Below, in pieces: positions 46,860-56,584 of a DNA stretch of 64,000 bases. The stretch spans positions 208,267-272,266 of the forward strand of contig NCJL01000002.1 of assembly GCA_002278935.1 (NCBI GenBank), given 5' to 3'. The notes beneath the pieces were generated by a model. It saw only the letters and a list, made by a program, of their open reading frames with translations. It was not told where the DNA came from and did not search any database. The stretch is from Gallionellales bacterium 39-52-133. GTDB taxonomy: Bacteria > Pseudomonadota > Gammaproteobacteria > Burkholderiales > Gallionellaceae. The number at the start of each line of letters is the position of its first letter. The first letter of the stretch is position 1. The position numbers and the translations under genes were made by a program.

Positions 46860-47714
46860 TCAGGGTGTTTCATTCAGCAGCCTATTTGTCTCTGCAAGAT
46901 AGCGATCCAGTCTTTGCATATCTTGGGTAATGACAGGGACAATTCCCCCAAAACCTGTGCTGTTAAAAAATTGTTTCCCGTCTTTGGTATCGTTGCCAAA
47001 TTTGAGCAGCATCTTGCTGAGGAGGTCGGTGAGGTTTTTTCCGAGGCGGGGATGGGCGAGAAAAATCAGGTTGCTGAATTCTCCGGCGTCCACGATGGGC
47101 CGCACTGATTCACGCATTTCCTGTGGCATCTGGGAGAGTACGGCATCGGTAGTGACGGCTGCCCTGGCTTCGGTTTTCTGTACCAACAGAATTGCTGAAG
47201 AAAATGAGGGTGCCTCAAGTAGATGGAAGTCAGTGCCAGACCGGAGACCGTTTTCACGCAAATAATTCATGCATACGATTGTTGCCAGTGAAAGCTGATC
47301 CGGTACAGCAAGAACCTGGCCCCGCAGATCTTGCAGGGTATGGAGTTTGCTGTTTAGTGCCGTCATGACCAGGCTATGGTTATTGGTTGAATATCGTGCC
47401 AGTGGGGTAAATTTACTGTTTTTCTGCAATATCCGCGCAATATGGGCAGCAGAAATGACCACGTCATAATCGCCTTCCTTGGCGTTTAAATAAAATTGTT
47501 TGAATCCGGTAGCGGAATAAATTTTCACCGGCCTGCCGAGCGTTAGTTCCAGATAAAGCCGCAACGGTTCGTAACTGCCAATCAGGACACGCGCGGATAA
47601 ATAAGGCACGACACCTATTTCCAGAGGTTTTTCCTGGGAATTACCTTCGGCAAATACAGGATATGCCGGCATTGCCAGTATTGTTAACAGCAGCAATTTA
47701 AGTAGACAAGGCAA
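46860..47714 (-). CDS. PhnD-like periplasmic binding protein, paralogue 2
   Basis: A 284-residue close paralogue of the downstream protein, differing mainly in the mature surface. It has a signal peptide (LLLLTILAMPAYPVFA) and shares LEIGVVPYLSARVLIGSYEP, GDYDVVISAAHIARILQ, DLRGQVLAVPDQLSLATIVC and NLIFLAHPRLGKNL. The near-identical architecture indicates a recent tandem duplication of this pair. 47 bases separate the two genes. Confidence 0.85.
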   Translation of the reverse strand: MPCLLKLLLLTILAMPAYPVFAEGNSQEKPLEIGVVPYLSARVLIGSYEPLRLYLELTLGRPVKIYSATGFKQFYLNAKEGDYDVVISAAHIARILQKNSKFTPLARYSTNNHSLVMTALNSKLHTLQDLRGQVLAVPDQLSLATIVCMNYLRENGLRSGTDFHLLEAPSFSSAILLVQKTEARAAVTTDAVLSQMPQEMRESVRPIVDAGEFSNLIFLAHPRLGKNLTDLLSKMLLKFGNDTKDGKQFFNSTGFGGIVPVITQDMQRLDRYLAETNRLLNETP

Positions 47715-47854
47715 AAGTTTTCCCCTTTGAAATAATTTGTAATGTCAGACCCGATTTATTAAGTGACCATTTATTGCTTAAACGCAAAAGCAGCCATGTG
47801 CAATGTATGAGTGTGTTTAACTACGCTGCGTATACAGGCTAAGTGCAAAGGGGG

Positions 47855-48715
47855 TCAGGGATTGTTTGCCATGGCTTTTTTCAGCAAGGCTCCATAAGGT
47901 GCAAGTGGTCGCAGCTCTTCTGGCCGCATAGGTATCAGACCATCGTAGCCGATATCCTTCATCATTTTTTTCCCTTCCGGTGTGTTTTGAGCAAACTCAT
48001 ATATAGCCTTGCTGATGAGCTCAAGTTTGTCATGGGGTAAATCCGGGCTCCCCAGATATACAATACCCGGTGCCGCACCTATTTCCCAGGTATGGGCAAT
48101 TTTGATTTTCTCTCTGGTCGATGGTGGCATCTGCAACAGCGCGCGGTCGGACACGATGGCTGCAGTTGACTCGCCTGTAATGACAAGATTGACTGCTGCG
48201 CTATGATTCTGCATATTTTTGATGAATACGTTGCGCTCAGGCACTAATCCGGCTTCACTTAACATTTGCAAACCCTGCATCGAAACGACAGCCAATATAT
48301 CCGGCATGGAGATCGTCTTGCCATGCAGGTCGGAAAGCTGTTTAAGCTCCTGATCTTTGGCTATCACCACGACAGGCCGTGTGTAAATGAGTGGTTGCAG
48401 CAGCGGAATATATTCGGAATCAGACCAGGCAAGATAGGCCGAATTCGCCGTCGCAATAATGATAGGGTAATCGCGATTCTGGATGCACTTTGAATAGGTC
48501 TTGTAATCCGGGGCTGAGACTATGGTGACTGGTTCATGCAGGCGATTTTGCAGATATTCGCGCAGGGGTGCATAGTTTTGCACCAGTGTTTTTACCGGCA
48601 GAAATGGGGCGATGCCGATTTCAATGCCCGGATTCCGCTCGCTTGCGCAAACGCCATATGCAAACATTGCCAGCAATGCTGCTGCGAGTGCTTTGAACTG
48701 GATCATTCGAGCCAT
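47855..48715 (-). CDS. PhnD-like periplasmic binding protein, paralogue 3
   Basis: A 286-residue, more divergent member. The start at 48715 (MARMIQFKALAAALLAMFAY) has GGAGG five bases upstream. The binding fold shows IEIGIAPFLPVKTLVQNYAP, LREYLQNRLHEPVTIVSAPD, YPIIIATANSAYLAW and LHGKTISMPDILAVVSMQGL. Ligand-contact positions differ from paralogues 1 and 2 (SAPDYKTYSKCI versus TAPGFKPFFF), so the ligand may differ. Confidence 0.82.
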   Translation of the reverse strand: MARMIQFKALAAALLAMFAYGVCASERNPGIEIGIAPFLPVKTLVQNYAPLREYLQNRLHEPVTIVSAPDYKTYSKCIQNRDYPIIIATANSAYLAWSDSEYIPLLQPLIYTRPVVVIAKDQELKQLSDLHGKTISMPDILAVVSMQGLQMLSEAGLVPERNVFIKNMQNHSAAVNLVITGESTAAIVSDRALLQMPPSTREKIKIAHTWEIGAAPGIVYLGSPDLPHDKLELISKAIYEFAQNTPEGKKMMKDIGYDGLIPMRPEELRPLAPYGALLKKAMANNP

Positions 48716-48880
48716 ATTCTCCTCCGCGGTCTGTCTTGATATTAATGCCATTTTTAATCGCGCTATTGATAACTGGCGGGTAAATCCTGATAGCGCAACT
48801 ATTTATACCGTAATTTGGTGGTTATGGCTAAGTTCATGGGCATTTGGCATGGCTTTACGTCCCAATAATCCACCAGTGAA

Positions 48881-49759
48881 TTACTTGCTCCGGCCCAACA
48901 GCATCTTCACCTCTTGCGCGAGTGCATCCATTGCTCTGGTTTCTTTGTCGCTTACTTCACGCATGCCCAAATACCCAGTTGCATCATAAAACATTGCGCC
49001 ATCGCTTGATTCAGATGTAAAGCCAAGTAGTGCGGTTTTGAGTTTGGGTATTTCGGGAAGCATGCGCGGATGTGCCAGCCACAGCAAGCTGGGCAAATCT
49101 GGCAACGAGGCAAATACAGCAATATTTTCTTTCAGATTTTCCGGCAGATGCTTAAGACCTTGCGGGGAACTGATCGCCATCACACTCTGGTGGCTTTGCA
49201 CCGAATAGGCGGCACTGATAGGTGTGGGCGTTACCAGCAGCGTGAAATCAACTCCAGCCCTCAGCCCTTGTGATTTAAACCAAAGCATGGCTTCGTTCAT
49301 GGCAAGGGTAATTGGATCAACCCCGGCGACCACTTTGCCGCGTACATCCTGCACGGATTTCAGGGGCCGGTCTTTTGCCACAATCAGCAGTGTTCGATGC
49401 GGTGCCGTATATCTTGCCAGAGGCACGTATCCAGCCTCAGTTTGCGCCAGGCGACCCAGATGGGCAGCCGTTATCACCAGATCGAAATTACCGTCCATGG
49501 TGTTGAAATGAAACGTTTTGAAATCGGGAGCAGTAACTAAATTTACCTGCCTGTTGAGGACGCGCTCAAGATAGGCCTGCAAGGGAAGGTAATTCTTGAT
49601 CAGGACTCTGGTGGTCGAGATGGGAAGTATGCCAATGTGCAATGGCTTGGCTTGTGTTTGTGCCAGCGGCTGCGCGAATAATGTGGCAGCCGGCATTGCA
49701 AGCGCAAGGAAGAGTGTCAGTAAAGCAAATCGGGCTGCCGTATTATTTGAGTTCATCAA
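48881..49759 (-). CDS. PhnD-like periplasmic binding protein, paralogue 4
   Basis: A 292-residue member with a long signal peptide (ALLTLFLALAMPAATLFA) and the family pattern LHIGILPISTTRVLIKNYLP, LQAYLERVLNRQVNLVTAP, GNFDLVITAAHLGRLAQ, DVRGKVVAGVDPITLAMNE. First of the four tandem genes, 42 bases after metG. Readthrough from metG is possible, since no hairpin terminator was seen between them. Confidence 0.83.
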   Translation of the reverse strand: MMNSNNTAARFALLTLFLALAMPAATLFAQPLAQTQAKPLHIGILPISTTRVLIKNYLPLQAYLERVLNRQVNLVTAPDFKTFHFNTMDGNFDLVITAAHLGRLAQTEAGYVPLARYTAPHRTLLIVAKDRPLKSVQDVRGKVVAGVDPITLAMNEAMLWFKSQGLRAGVDFTLLVTPTPISAAYSVQSHQSVMAISSPQGLKHLPENLKENIAVFASLPDLPSLLWLAHPRMLPEIPKLKTALLGFTSESSDGAMFYDATGYLGMREVSDKETRAMDALAQEVKMLLGRSK

Positions 49760-49801
49760 TACCCCCTTTTCAATTTTGACTGCGCCGTCGCACCTCCCGG
49801 T

Positions 49802-51901
49802 TTATTTAATCCTCATGCCGGGCTGGGCGCCCTCATCCGGACTTAAAATAAACAGACCCGGTGTTTCGCCGGAGGCGGCCAGTACCATGCCTTCGGACAT
49901 GCCGAATTTCATCTTGCGCGGTGCGAGATTGGCGACCATCACTGTCATGCGGCCCTTGAGCTTTTCCGGATCGTAGGCGGATTTGATGCCGGCAAATACC
50001 GTGCGCGGTTTTTCCTCGCCGATATCCAGTGTGAGCTTCAACAGTTTTTCCGCGCCTTCCACATGCTCGGCATTTACAATTCTTGCCACGCGCAGATCGA
50101 TTTTGCTGAAGTCGTCAATGCTGATAGTTTCAGCGATAGGCGCAATCGCATGTTGCTGTGCTTCGGCGTGGCGCGCGGGAGAGGGCTCGGCTGCAGCTTG
50201 CAGGCTTTCCTGGTTGGACTCTATCAGGGCTGTAATTGATTTCGGATCAATGCGGGTCATCAGGTGTTTATATTCGTTGATGCGATGCTTGAATAACAGT
50301 TCTCCCGCTTTTGTCCAGGTCAGTGCGTCGATGTTGAGAAAATGTTCCACTTCTTTTGCCAATACCGGCAAGATCGGTTTGAGATACAACGTCAGCAGGC
50401 GGAACAGATTCAGGCTCACCGTGCAGGCTTCCTGCAATGCTGCTTCCTGGCCTTCTTGCTTGGTCAGCACCCACGGTGCCTTGTCATTCACATATTCGTT
50501 GGCCAGATCGGCAAGACGCATGATTTCGCGTATCGCCTTGCCAAAGTCGCGGTCTTCGTAGCATTGTGCAATCAGGCTGCTGGCATTGACAAAGCTTGCC
50601 ATTAATTCGCTTGCACGAGCATCCGTAATGCCCTCTTTCGCTGCCAGCCTGCCGTCAAATTTCTTGCTGATAAAGCCGGCGGTGCGGCTGGCGATGTTGA
50701 TATATTTTCCGATCAAATCGCTGTTCACCTTGGCCACAAAGTCGTCGAGGCTGAGGTCCAGATCTTCCATCGTACCGTTGAGTTTTGCGGCGTAGTAGTA
50801 GCGCAGGTATTCGGTGTTCTTGATGTGCTCAACATAGCTGCTGGCGGTGATAAAAGTGCCGCGAGATTTCGACATCTTTTCGCCGTTGACGGTGAGAAAG
50901 CCATGCGCAAACAGTTTGGTCGGGGTACGGAATCCTGCGTGCTGCAGCATTGCGGGCCAGAACAGCGCGTGGAAATACAGGATATCCTTGCCGATAAAGT
51001 GGTACAGCTCGGCATCAGAACCCTGCTTCCAGTAATCGTCGAAGTTAATACCTTTTTCATTGCACAGCTTCTTGAAGCTGCCCATGTAGCCCACTGGCGC
51101 ATCCAGCCATACATAGAAATACTTGCCCGGCGCATCGGGAATTTCAAAACCAAAGTAGGGCGCATCGCGCGAGATATCCCAGTCGGTGAGTTTGTTGTCG
51201 CCCTCTGTGCCCAGCCACTCCTGCATCTTGTTGGCGGCTTCAGACTGCAGCGGAGGCTCTTTGGTCAATTGGCCGGTAGTCCATTCCTGCAGAAATTTCT
51301 GGCAGCTGGGGGCGGAGAGCTTGAAGAAATAGTGGTCGGATGCTTTCATCACCGGTTTCGCACCGGACACAGCCGAGTAGGGATTAATGACCTCTGAAGT
51401 GGTGTACGCCGCGCCGCATACCTCGCAGTTATCGCCGTACTGGTCTTTGGCATGGCACTTGGGGCATTCGCCCTTGATGAAGCGATCGGGTAAAAACATT
51501 TCTTTTACCGGATCGTAATATTGTTCGATGGAACGCTTGGCGATCAGGTCGCCGGCTTTGAGCCTGTTGTAAATCGTATTCGCGAATTCGCGCGTCTCGG
51601 CGGAATTGGTCGAGCCGTAATGGTCGAAGTTGACATGAAAAGCCTTGAAGTCATCGTAATGCTCCTGCCACACGCGCGCGATCAGCTGTTCGGGCGTGAT
51701 GCCTTCCTTTTCGGCGCGCAGCATGATGGGCGTGCCGTGGGTGTCATCCGCACACACATAATGGCAGCTGTTGCCCTGCATTTTCTGAAAGCGCACCCAG
51801 ATGTCGGTCTGGATATATTCGACCAGGTGACCCAGGTGAATACTGCCATTGGCATAAGGCAGGGCGGAGGTAACGAGTATTTTTCTGGGTGCGGTTGTCA
51901 T
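49802..51901 (-). CDS. metG: Methionyl-tRNA synthetase
   Basis: A 699-residue class I synthetase. ATP site motifs: HIGH-like [14 protein letters not shown] and KMSKS ([12 protein letters not shown]). A zinc knuckle ([17 protein letters not shown]) is present. The C-terminal tRNA-binding domain ([20 protein letters not shown]) supports dimerisation. The start [19 protein letters not shown] at 51901 fits the family; the frame extends 17 codons upstream without support. Confidence 0.97.
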   Translation of the reverse strand: MTTAPRKILVTSALPYANGSIHLGHLVEYIQTDIWVRFQKMQGNSCHYVCADDTHGTPIMLRAEKEGITPEQLIARVWQEHYDDFKAFHVNFDHYGSTNSAETREFANTIYNRLKAGDLIAKRSIEQYYDPVKEMFLPDRFIKGECPKCHAKDQYGDNCEVCGAAYTTSEVINPYSAVSGAKPVMKASDHYFFKLSAPSCQKFLQEWTTGQLTKEPPLQSEAANKMQEWLGTEGDNKLTDWDISRDAPYFGFEIPDAPGKYFYVWLDAPVGYMGSFKKLCNEKGINFDDYWKQGSDAELYHFIGKDILYFHALFWPAMLQHAGFRTPTKLFAHGFLTVNGEKMSKSRGTFITASSYVEHIKNTEYLRYYYAAKLNGTMEDLDLSLDDFVAKVNSDLIGKYINIASRTAGFISKKFDGRLAAKEGITDARASELMASFVNASSLIAQCYEDRDFGKAIREIMRLADLANEYVNDKAPWVLTKQEGQEAALQEACTVSLNLFRLLTLYLKPILPVLAKEVEHFLNIDALTWTKAGELLFKHRINEYKHLMTRIDPKSITALIESNQESLQAAAEPSPARHAEAQQHAIAPIAETISIDDFSKIDLRVARIVNAEHVEGAEKLLKLTLDIGEEKPRTVFAGIKSAYDPEKLKGRMTVMVANLAPRKMKFGMSEGMVLAASGETPGLFILSPDEGAQPGMRIK

Positions 51902-52058
51902 TCTGCGGGTCACGTGCCTTGTTTGGATCATGGTTTTGATTAGATTCGCCATTGTAGCAAAACCATGGCGTCTCTGAACGGGGCTGAATAAGCAGTGAAT
52001 GCGGTTTTGCGGGAGCAGGGGCGTGAAAACAACGTGACTGAAGGGGGATTTGGTGGAT

Positions 52059-52083
52059 ATATCCTACGCATTTAGTCGGAATT
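52059..52083 (+). promoter_or_regulatory. Possible IscR type-1-like site upstream of apbC
   Basis: CCTACGCATTTAGTCGG (52063-52079) resembles the inverted repeat of IscR type 1 sites (CCGACT...AGTCGG) with changes in the left arm. It lies 49 bases before the Fe-S carrier gene. Regulation of this gene by IscR would make sense, but the match is imperfect. Confidence 0.3.
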
Positions 52084-52131
52084 AGGTAGAATCATGTTTT
52101 TCGTTATTGAATGAAGCTCCGGGAGATAGAA

Positions 52132-53226
52132 ATGGCTTTTACAGATGCAGATGTACAGGGTGCAATGAAACAGTTGATCGATCCGAATACAAAAAAAGAT
52201 TTTGTGACGGGCAAGTCTGTCAAGAATATCAAGATCAGCGGCAACGACATTTCACTGGATGTGACACTGGGTTATCCGGCCAGAAGTGTGTGGGCAGAAA
52301 TCAAGGCGATGGTTGAAGATCACCTGATGAAAGCGCTCCCCGGTGTGGGCAAGGTGGAAGCAACCGTGAGCAGTAAAGTGGTGTCGCATGCCGTGCAGCG
52401 CGGTGTAAAGCTGGTGGATGGCGTTAAAAATATTATTGCCGTTGCCAGTGGCAAGGGCGGTGTGGGCAAATCGACCACCGCAATTAACCTCGCGCTGGCG
52501 CTGGCTGCCGAAGGCGCGCGCGTCGGTATTCTGGACGCCGATATTTACGGCCCTTCGCAGCCCACCATGCTGGGTGTAAAAGGCTCGCCCAAATCTACCG
52601 ATGGCAAATTCATGGAGCCGTTGATAGGTCACGGCATTCAGGCCATGTCCATAGGCTTCATGATCCCTGGCGACGACCAGGCCATGGTGTGGCGCGGCCC
52701 GATGGTAACGCAGGCACTGGAGCAGTTGCTGAACCAGACACGCTGGGACAATCTGGATTACCTGGTGGTCGATATGCCGCCCGGTACCGGTGACATTCAG
52801 CTGACGCTTGCGCAAAAGGTGCCGGTAACCGGCGCTGTAATCGTGACCACGCCGCAGGACATCGCGTTGCTGGATGCGCGCAAGGGCCTCAAGATGTTTG
52901 AAAAAGTCGATATCAAGATTCTCGGCATCATCGAAAACATGAGCACACATATTTGCTCCAAGTGCGGTCATGAGGAGCATATCTTCGGTAGCGGCGGAGG
53001 GGAGAAAATGTGCGCTGATTACAACGTGGAATTCCTCGGTGCTTTGCCGCTGGATATCAAGATTCGCGAGCAGACAGATTCGGGCAAGCCTACCGTTGTT
53101 GCAGAGCCGGACAGCAAAATCAGCAAGATCTACCTGCAAATGGCGCGTCGTGTTGCGGTGAAAATTGCCGAAATGGCACAGGACCACAGTGCGGTATTCC
53201 CGAAGATTGTGGTTAAGAGTACTTAA
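52132..53226 (+). CDS. apbC: Iron-sulfur cluster carrier protein ApbC (Mrp/NBP35 family)
   Basis: A 364-residue P-loop protein that binds and transfers [4Fe-4S] clusters. It has an N-terminal DUF59 (MIP18-like) domain (ADVQGAMKQLIDP), the deviant Walker A VASGKGGVGKSTTAINLALA, VVDMPPGTGDIQLT and the cluster-binding CSKCGHEEHIF CxxC near residue 280. ATG 52132 follows GGGAGATAGAA; an ATG seven codons upstream has no ribosome binding site. Confidence 0.96.
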   Translation: MAFTDADVQGAMKQLIDPNTKKDFVTGKSVKNIKISGNDISLDVTLGYPARSVWAEIKAMVEDHLMKALPGVGKVEATVSSKVVSHAVQRGVKLVDGVKNIIAVASGKGGVGKSTTAINLALALAAEGARVGILDADIYGPSQPTMLGVKGSPKSTDGKFMEPLIGHGIQAMSIGFMIPGDDQAMVWRGPMVTQALEQLLNQTRWDNLDYLVVDMPPGTGDIQLTLAQKVPVTGAVIVTTPQDIALLDARKGLKMFEKVDIKILGIIENMSTHICSKCGHEEHIFGSGGGEKMCADYNVEFLGALPLDIKIREQTDSGKPTVVAEPDSKISKIYLQMARRVAVKIAEMAQDHSAVFPKIVVKST

Positions 53227-53252
53227 CAGCTGATTGGAAAACGCAGTAAACT

Positions 53253-53287
53253 AAAGTCCTTTTCCTGAATAGGGGAAAGGACTTTTA
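53253..53287 (+). terminator. Rho-independent terminator of apbC
   Basis: AAAGTCCTTTTCC (53253-53265) pairs with GGGAAAGGACTTT (to 53285) through a short loop with one G-U pair, ending in TTTT. It lies about 27 bases after the apbC stop. Confidence 0.82.
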
Positions 53288-53324
53288 ACATTGAGCGCCT
53301 AACCCGACCAACTTTGAGGTTGAT

Positions 53325-53891
53325 ATGAGTATTAAAGCAGACAAGTGGATACGCCGCATGGCGGAGCAACACGGCATGATAGAGCCGTTTGAACCGGGCC
53401 AGGTGAAAGAGGTGGATGGCAAGCGCATTGTGTCCTATGGCACATCGAGTTACGGTTACGATATCCGCTGTTCCAGGGAATTCAAACTGTTCACCAACAT
53501 CAACAGCACGATAGTTGATCCCAAAAATTTTGATCCAAGCTCGTTTGTTGAAGTGAACAGCGACTTCTGCATCATTCCGCCCAACTCTTTTGCGCTGGCA
53601 CGCACGGTTGAATATTTTCGCATCCCGCGCAACGTACTCACCATCTGTCTCGGCAAAAGTACCTATGCACGCTGCGGCATTATCGTCAACGTCACCCCGT
53701 TTGAACCGGAATGGGAAGGTTATGTGACGCTGGAGTTTTCCAATACCACGCCGCTGCCAGCGAAGATTTACGCCAATGAAGGCGTGGCGCAGGTGCTGTT
53801 CTTTGAGTCTGACGAGGTGTGCGAAACCTCGTACAAGGACAGGGGCGGCAAGTATCAAGGGCAGAGCGGTGTAACTCTACCTAAAATGTAA
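53325..53891 (+). CDS. dcd: dCTP deaminase
   Basis: A 188-residue enzyme converting dCTP to dUTP, feeding thymidylate synthesis (thyA is at 57660). Conserved segments: [36 protein letters not shown] with the catalytic Glu in [15 protein letters not shown], and [12 protein letters not shown]. The length is standard for the E. coli-type trimeric enzyme. Confidence 0.97.
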   Translation: MSIKADKWIRRMAEQHGMIEPFEPGQVKEVDGKRIVSYGTSSYGYDIRCSREFKLFTNINSTIVDPKNFDPSSFVEVNSDFCIIPPNSFALARTVEYFRIPRNVLTICLGKSTYARCGIIVNVTPFEPEWEGYVTLEFSNTTPLPAKIYANEGVAQVLFFESDEVCETSYKDRGGKYQGQSGVTLPKM

Positions 53892-53921
53892 ATTTTCAAC
53901 CTTTGAAAAGCACAAAATCTG

Positions 53922-53998
53922 GCCACAGATATCGCAGAGTCCACAGAGAAAACCGCTGAGCCTCAAGTTGTGGTTGCATTCTCTGTGATCTCTGTGGC
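53922..53998. repeat. Inverted repeat GCCACAGA.../...TCTGTGGC after dcd
   Basis: GCCACAGATATCGCAGAG (53922-53939) with CCACAGAGAA (53941-53950) faces TTCTCTGTGATCTCTGTGGC (53979-53998). Such CACAGAG-type palindromic elements are common between proteobacterial genes. It may end the dcd transcript. Confidence 0.55.
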
Positions 53999-54104
53999 AA
54001 ATGGGTTTGTCCTGGTCTTTTACTCTTTACACTTCAACCCCTAAATCTGCGACAATTCGCGAACTTTATGCCGCAAGGCAGCTTTTCCTATTGTGGAGTA
54101 ATCA

Positions 54105-54209
54105 ATGAAATTTAACTTTAGCTCCGGCGTCACATTGCCCTGCGGTCAATATGAGACTGCACTTAAATTTGCTAGTCCCATGGTTGAGCATATTCGCTTC
54201 TGTTTTTGA
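54105..54209 (+). CDS. Leader-like small ORF upstream of the basic amino acid decarboxylase
   Basis: A 34-codon ORF (starts MKFNFSSGVTLPCGQYET, ends EHIRFCF) with a good ribosome binding site (GTGGAG six bases upstream). Its stop is 25 bases before the decarboxylase start. The first five residues, MKFNF, equal those of the decarboxylase. Position and length resemble regulatory leader peptides such as SpeFL (34 residues) of enterobacterial speF. Sequence similarity to SpeFL is not evident, so the role is inference. Confidence 0.45.
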   Translation: MKFNFSSGVTLPCGQYETALKFASPMVEHIRFCF

Positions 54210-54234
54210 TGTATTTCCCTATTAGAGAGTTGCC

Positions 54235-56490
54235 ATGAAATTTAATTTTCCCATCATCATCATCGACGAAGACTTCCGCGCCGAGAACGCCAGCGGTCTG
54301 GGCATACGCGCGCTGGCCGATGCGATCCAGAAAGAGGGCATCGAAGTGCTCGGTGTGACCAGTTATGGTGACCTGTCGTCGTTCGCGCAGCAGCAAAGCC
54401 GTGCGTCTGCTTTTTTGCTGTCGATTGATGATGAGGAATTTGGTTCGGGCAGTGAGGCGGATACAGAAATTGCGCTGAAAACCCTGCGCGCTTTTGTTGC
54501 GGAGATACGCCACAAAAATGCGGAGATACCAATTTATCTTTACGGTGAAACGCGCACCTCGCGCCATATTCCCAACGACATTCTGCGCGAGCTGCATGGC
54601 TTTATTCATATGCATGAAGATACGCCGGAGTTCGTCGCGCGCCATATTATCCGCGAAGCGAAATCTTATCTCGATTCGCTGGCGCCGCCGTTTTTTCGCG
54701 CGCTGGTGGGCTATGCGCAGGACGGTTCCTATTCCTGGCACTGCCCCGGCCATTCCGGCGGTGTGGCGTTTCTGAAATCACCGGTCGGGCGCATGTTCCA
54801 CCAGTTCTTTGGCGAAAACATGCTGCGCGCCGACGTGTGCAATGCGGTGGACGAGCTGGGCCAGCTGCTCGACCATACCGGCCCGGTCGCGGCTTCCGAA
54901 CTCAATGCGGCGCGCATCTTCAGTTCGGATCACCTGTATTTTGTCACCAACGGCACTTCGACTTCGAACAAGATCGTGTGGCATTCCACGGTGGCGCCGG
55001 ACGATATCGTGGTGGTGGACCGCAATTGCCACAAGTCCATCCTGCACGCGATTATCATGACCGGCGCGGTGCCGGTATTCATGACCCCATCGCGCAATCA
55101 CTATGGCATTATCGGCCCGATTGCGCTCGACGAATTCAAGATGGAAACCATACAGCGCAAGATCGACGCGAATCCGTTTATCAAAAACAAGAAGCAGAAG
55201 CCGCGCATCCTTACCATCACGCAGAGCACCTACGACGGTGTGCTGTATAACGTCGAGACGATCAAGGAAATGCTGGACGGCAAGATAGACACGCTGCATT
55301 TCGACGAGGCCTGGCTGCCGCATGCGACCTTCCACGAATTTTACAAAGATATGCATGCGATAGGCCCCAACCGTGCGCGCACCAAAAAATCGATGATTTT
55401 CTCCACGCAATCTACACACAAGCTGCTGGCCGGTTTGTCGCAGGCTTCGCAGATTCTGGTGCAGGACAGCGAAGAGAACAAGCTGGATCGCGATTGTTTC
55501 AACGAGGCTTATCTGATGCACACCTCGACCAGCCCGCAGTACGCGATTATCGCCTCGTGTGACGTGGCGGCGGCGATGATGGAACCGCCGGGCGGCACTG
55601 CGCTGGTGGAAGAATCCATCGCCGAAGCACTCGACTTCCGCCGCGCGATGCGCAAGGTGGACGCGGAATTTGGCGAATCGGAGTGGTGGTTCAAGGTATG
55701 GGGGCCGGAATATCTGGTGGACGAGGGTATGGCATCGCGCGACGACTGGATGCTGCATGCAGACGAGCGCTGGCACGGCTTTGGCAACCTGGCGCCGGGT
55801 TTCAACATGCTGGACCCGATCAAGGCCACCATCATCACACCTGGTCTGGAAGTGGAAGGGGATATCGCGGAATCAGGTATCCCGGCCTCCATTGTCACCA
55901 AATATCTGGCAGAACACGGCGTGGTGGTGGAAAAGACCGGGTTGTATTCCTTCTTTATCATGTTTACCATCGGCATTACCAAGGGCCGCTGGAACACCAT
56001 GGTGACCGAGTTGCAGCAGTTCAAGGACGACTACGACCAGAACCTGCCCCTGTGGCGCGTGCTGCCTGACTTTATTGCGAAAAATCCGCGTTATGAAAAA
56101 ATCGGCCTGCGCGATCTGTGCGAGCAAATTCACGGCATTTACAAGGCCAACGATGTGGCGCGCCTGACCACAGAGATGTATCTGTCGGACATGGTGCCGG
56201 CGATGAAGCCTTCGGATGCCTTTGCGAAAATGGCGCATGGCGAAATTGACCGCGTGCCGATCGATGAGCTCGAAGGACGCATTACCAGTGTACTGCTGAC
56301 ACCTTACCCGCCAGGAATTCCGTTGCTGATTCCGGGTGAACGCTTTAACAAGACTATCGTCAGTTACCTAAAATTTGCACGCTCGTTCAACCAGAAGTTT
56401 CCCGGCTTCGAGACGGATATTCACGGTCTGGTGGCGGAAAAGATAAATGGTGAAAAAATTTATTATGTTGATTGTGTGCGGCAGGCATAA
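54235..56490 (+). CDS. PLP-dependent arginine/lysine/ornithine decarboxylase
   Basis: A 751-residue fold-type I decarboxylase of the large inducible/biodegradative family. It has an N-terminal wing domain (PIIIIDEDFRAENASGLGIR), a core (WHCPGHSGGVAFLKSPVGR, VTNGTSTSNKIV, HFDEAWLPHATFH) and the PLP-binding Lys in STQSTHKLLAGLSQAS. The C-terminal domain ends with LLTPYPPGIPLLIPGER. The family covers AdiA, CadA and SpeF; length is nearest AdiA (756), so arginine is the likeliest substrate, feeding polyamine synthesis. Substrate cannot be fixed from sequence here. Confidence 0.9.
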   Translation: MKFNFPIIIIDEDFRAENASGLGIRALADAIQKEGIEVLGVTSYGDLSSFAQQQSRASAFLLSIDDEEFGSGSEADTEIALKTLRAFVAEIRHKNAEIPIYLYGETRTSRHIPNDILRELHGFIHMHEDTPEFVARHIIREAKSYLDSLAPPFFRALVGYAQDGSYSWHCPGHSGGVAFLKSPVGRMFHQFFGENMLRADVCNAVDELGQLLDHTGPVAASELNAARIFSSDHLYFVTNGTSTSNKIVWHSTVAPDDIVVVDRNCHKSILHAIIMTGAVPVFMTPSRNHYGIIGPIALDEFKMETIQRKIDANPFIKNKKQKPRILTITQSTYDGVLYNVETIKEMLDGKIDTLHFDEAWLPHATFHEFYKDMHAIGPNRARTKKSMIFSTQSTHKLLAGLSQASQILVQDSEENKLDRDCFNEAYLMHTSTSPQYAIIASCDVAAAMMEPPGGTALVEESIAEALDFRRAMRKVDAEFGESEWWFKVWGPEYLVDEGMASRDDWMLHADERWHGFGNLAPGFNMLDPIKATIITPGLEVEGDIAESGIPASIVTKYLAEHGVVVEKTGLYSFFIMFTIGITKGRWNTMVTELQQFKDDYDQNLPLWRVLPDFIAKNPRYEKIGLRDLCEQIHGIYKANDVARLTTEMYLSDMVPAMKPSDAFAKMAHGEIDRVPIDELEGRITSVLLTPYPPGIPLLIPGERFNKTIVSYLKFARSFNQKFPGFETDIHGLVAEKINGEKIYYVDCVRQA

Positions 56491-56524
56491 ATCAATTTAA
56501 CTGCAAGAAAAATTCTTGTGAAAT

Positions 56525-56555
56525 AAAAAAGCGGATGTATTCATCCGCTTTTTTT
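56525..56555. terminator. Bidirectional Rho-independent terminator
   Basis: AAAAAAGCGGATG (56525-56537), loop TATT, CATCCGCTTTTTT with further T's. The A-run on one side and T-run on the other let it end both the decarboxylase (+) and the small gene at 56585 (-). Confidence 0.93.
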
Positions 56556-56584
56556 ATGTGTATTACACCTGCCGGATTATGCGC

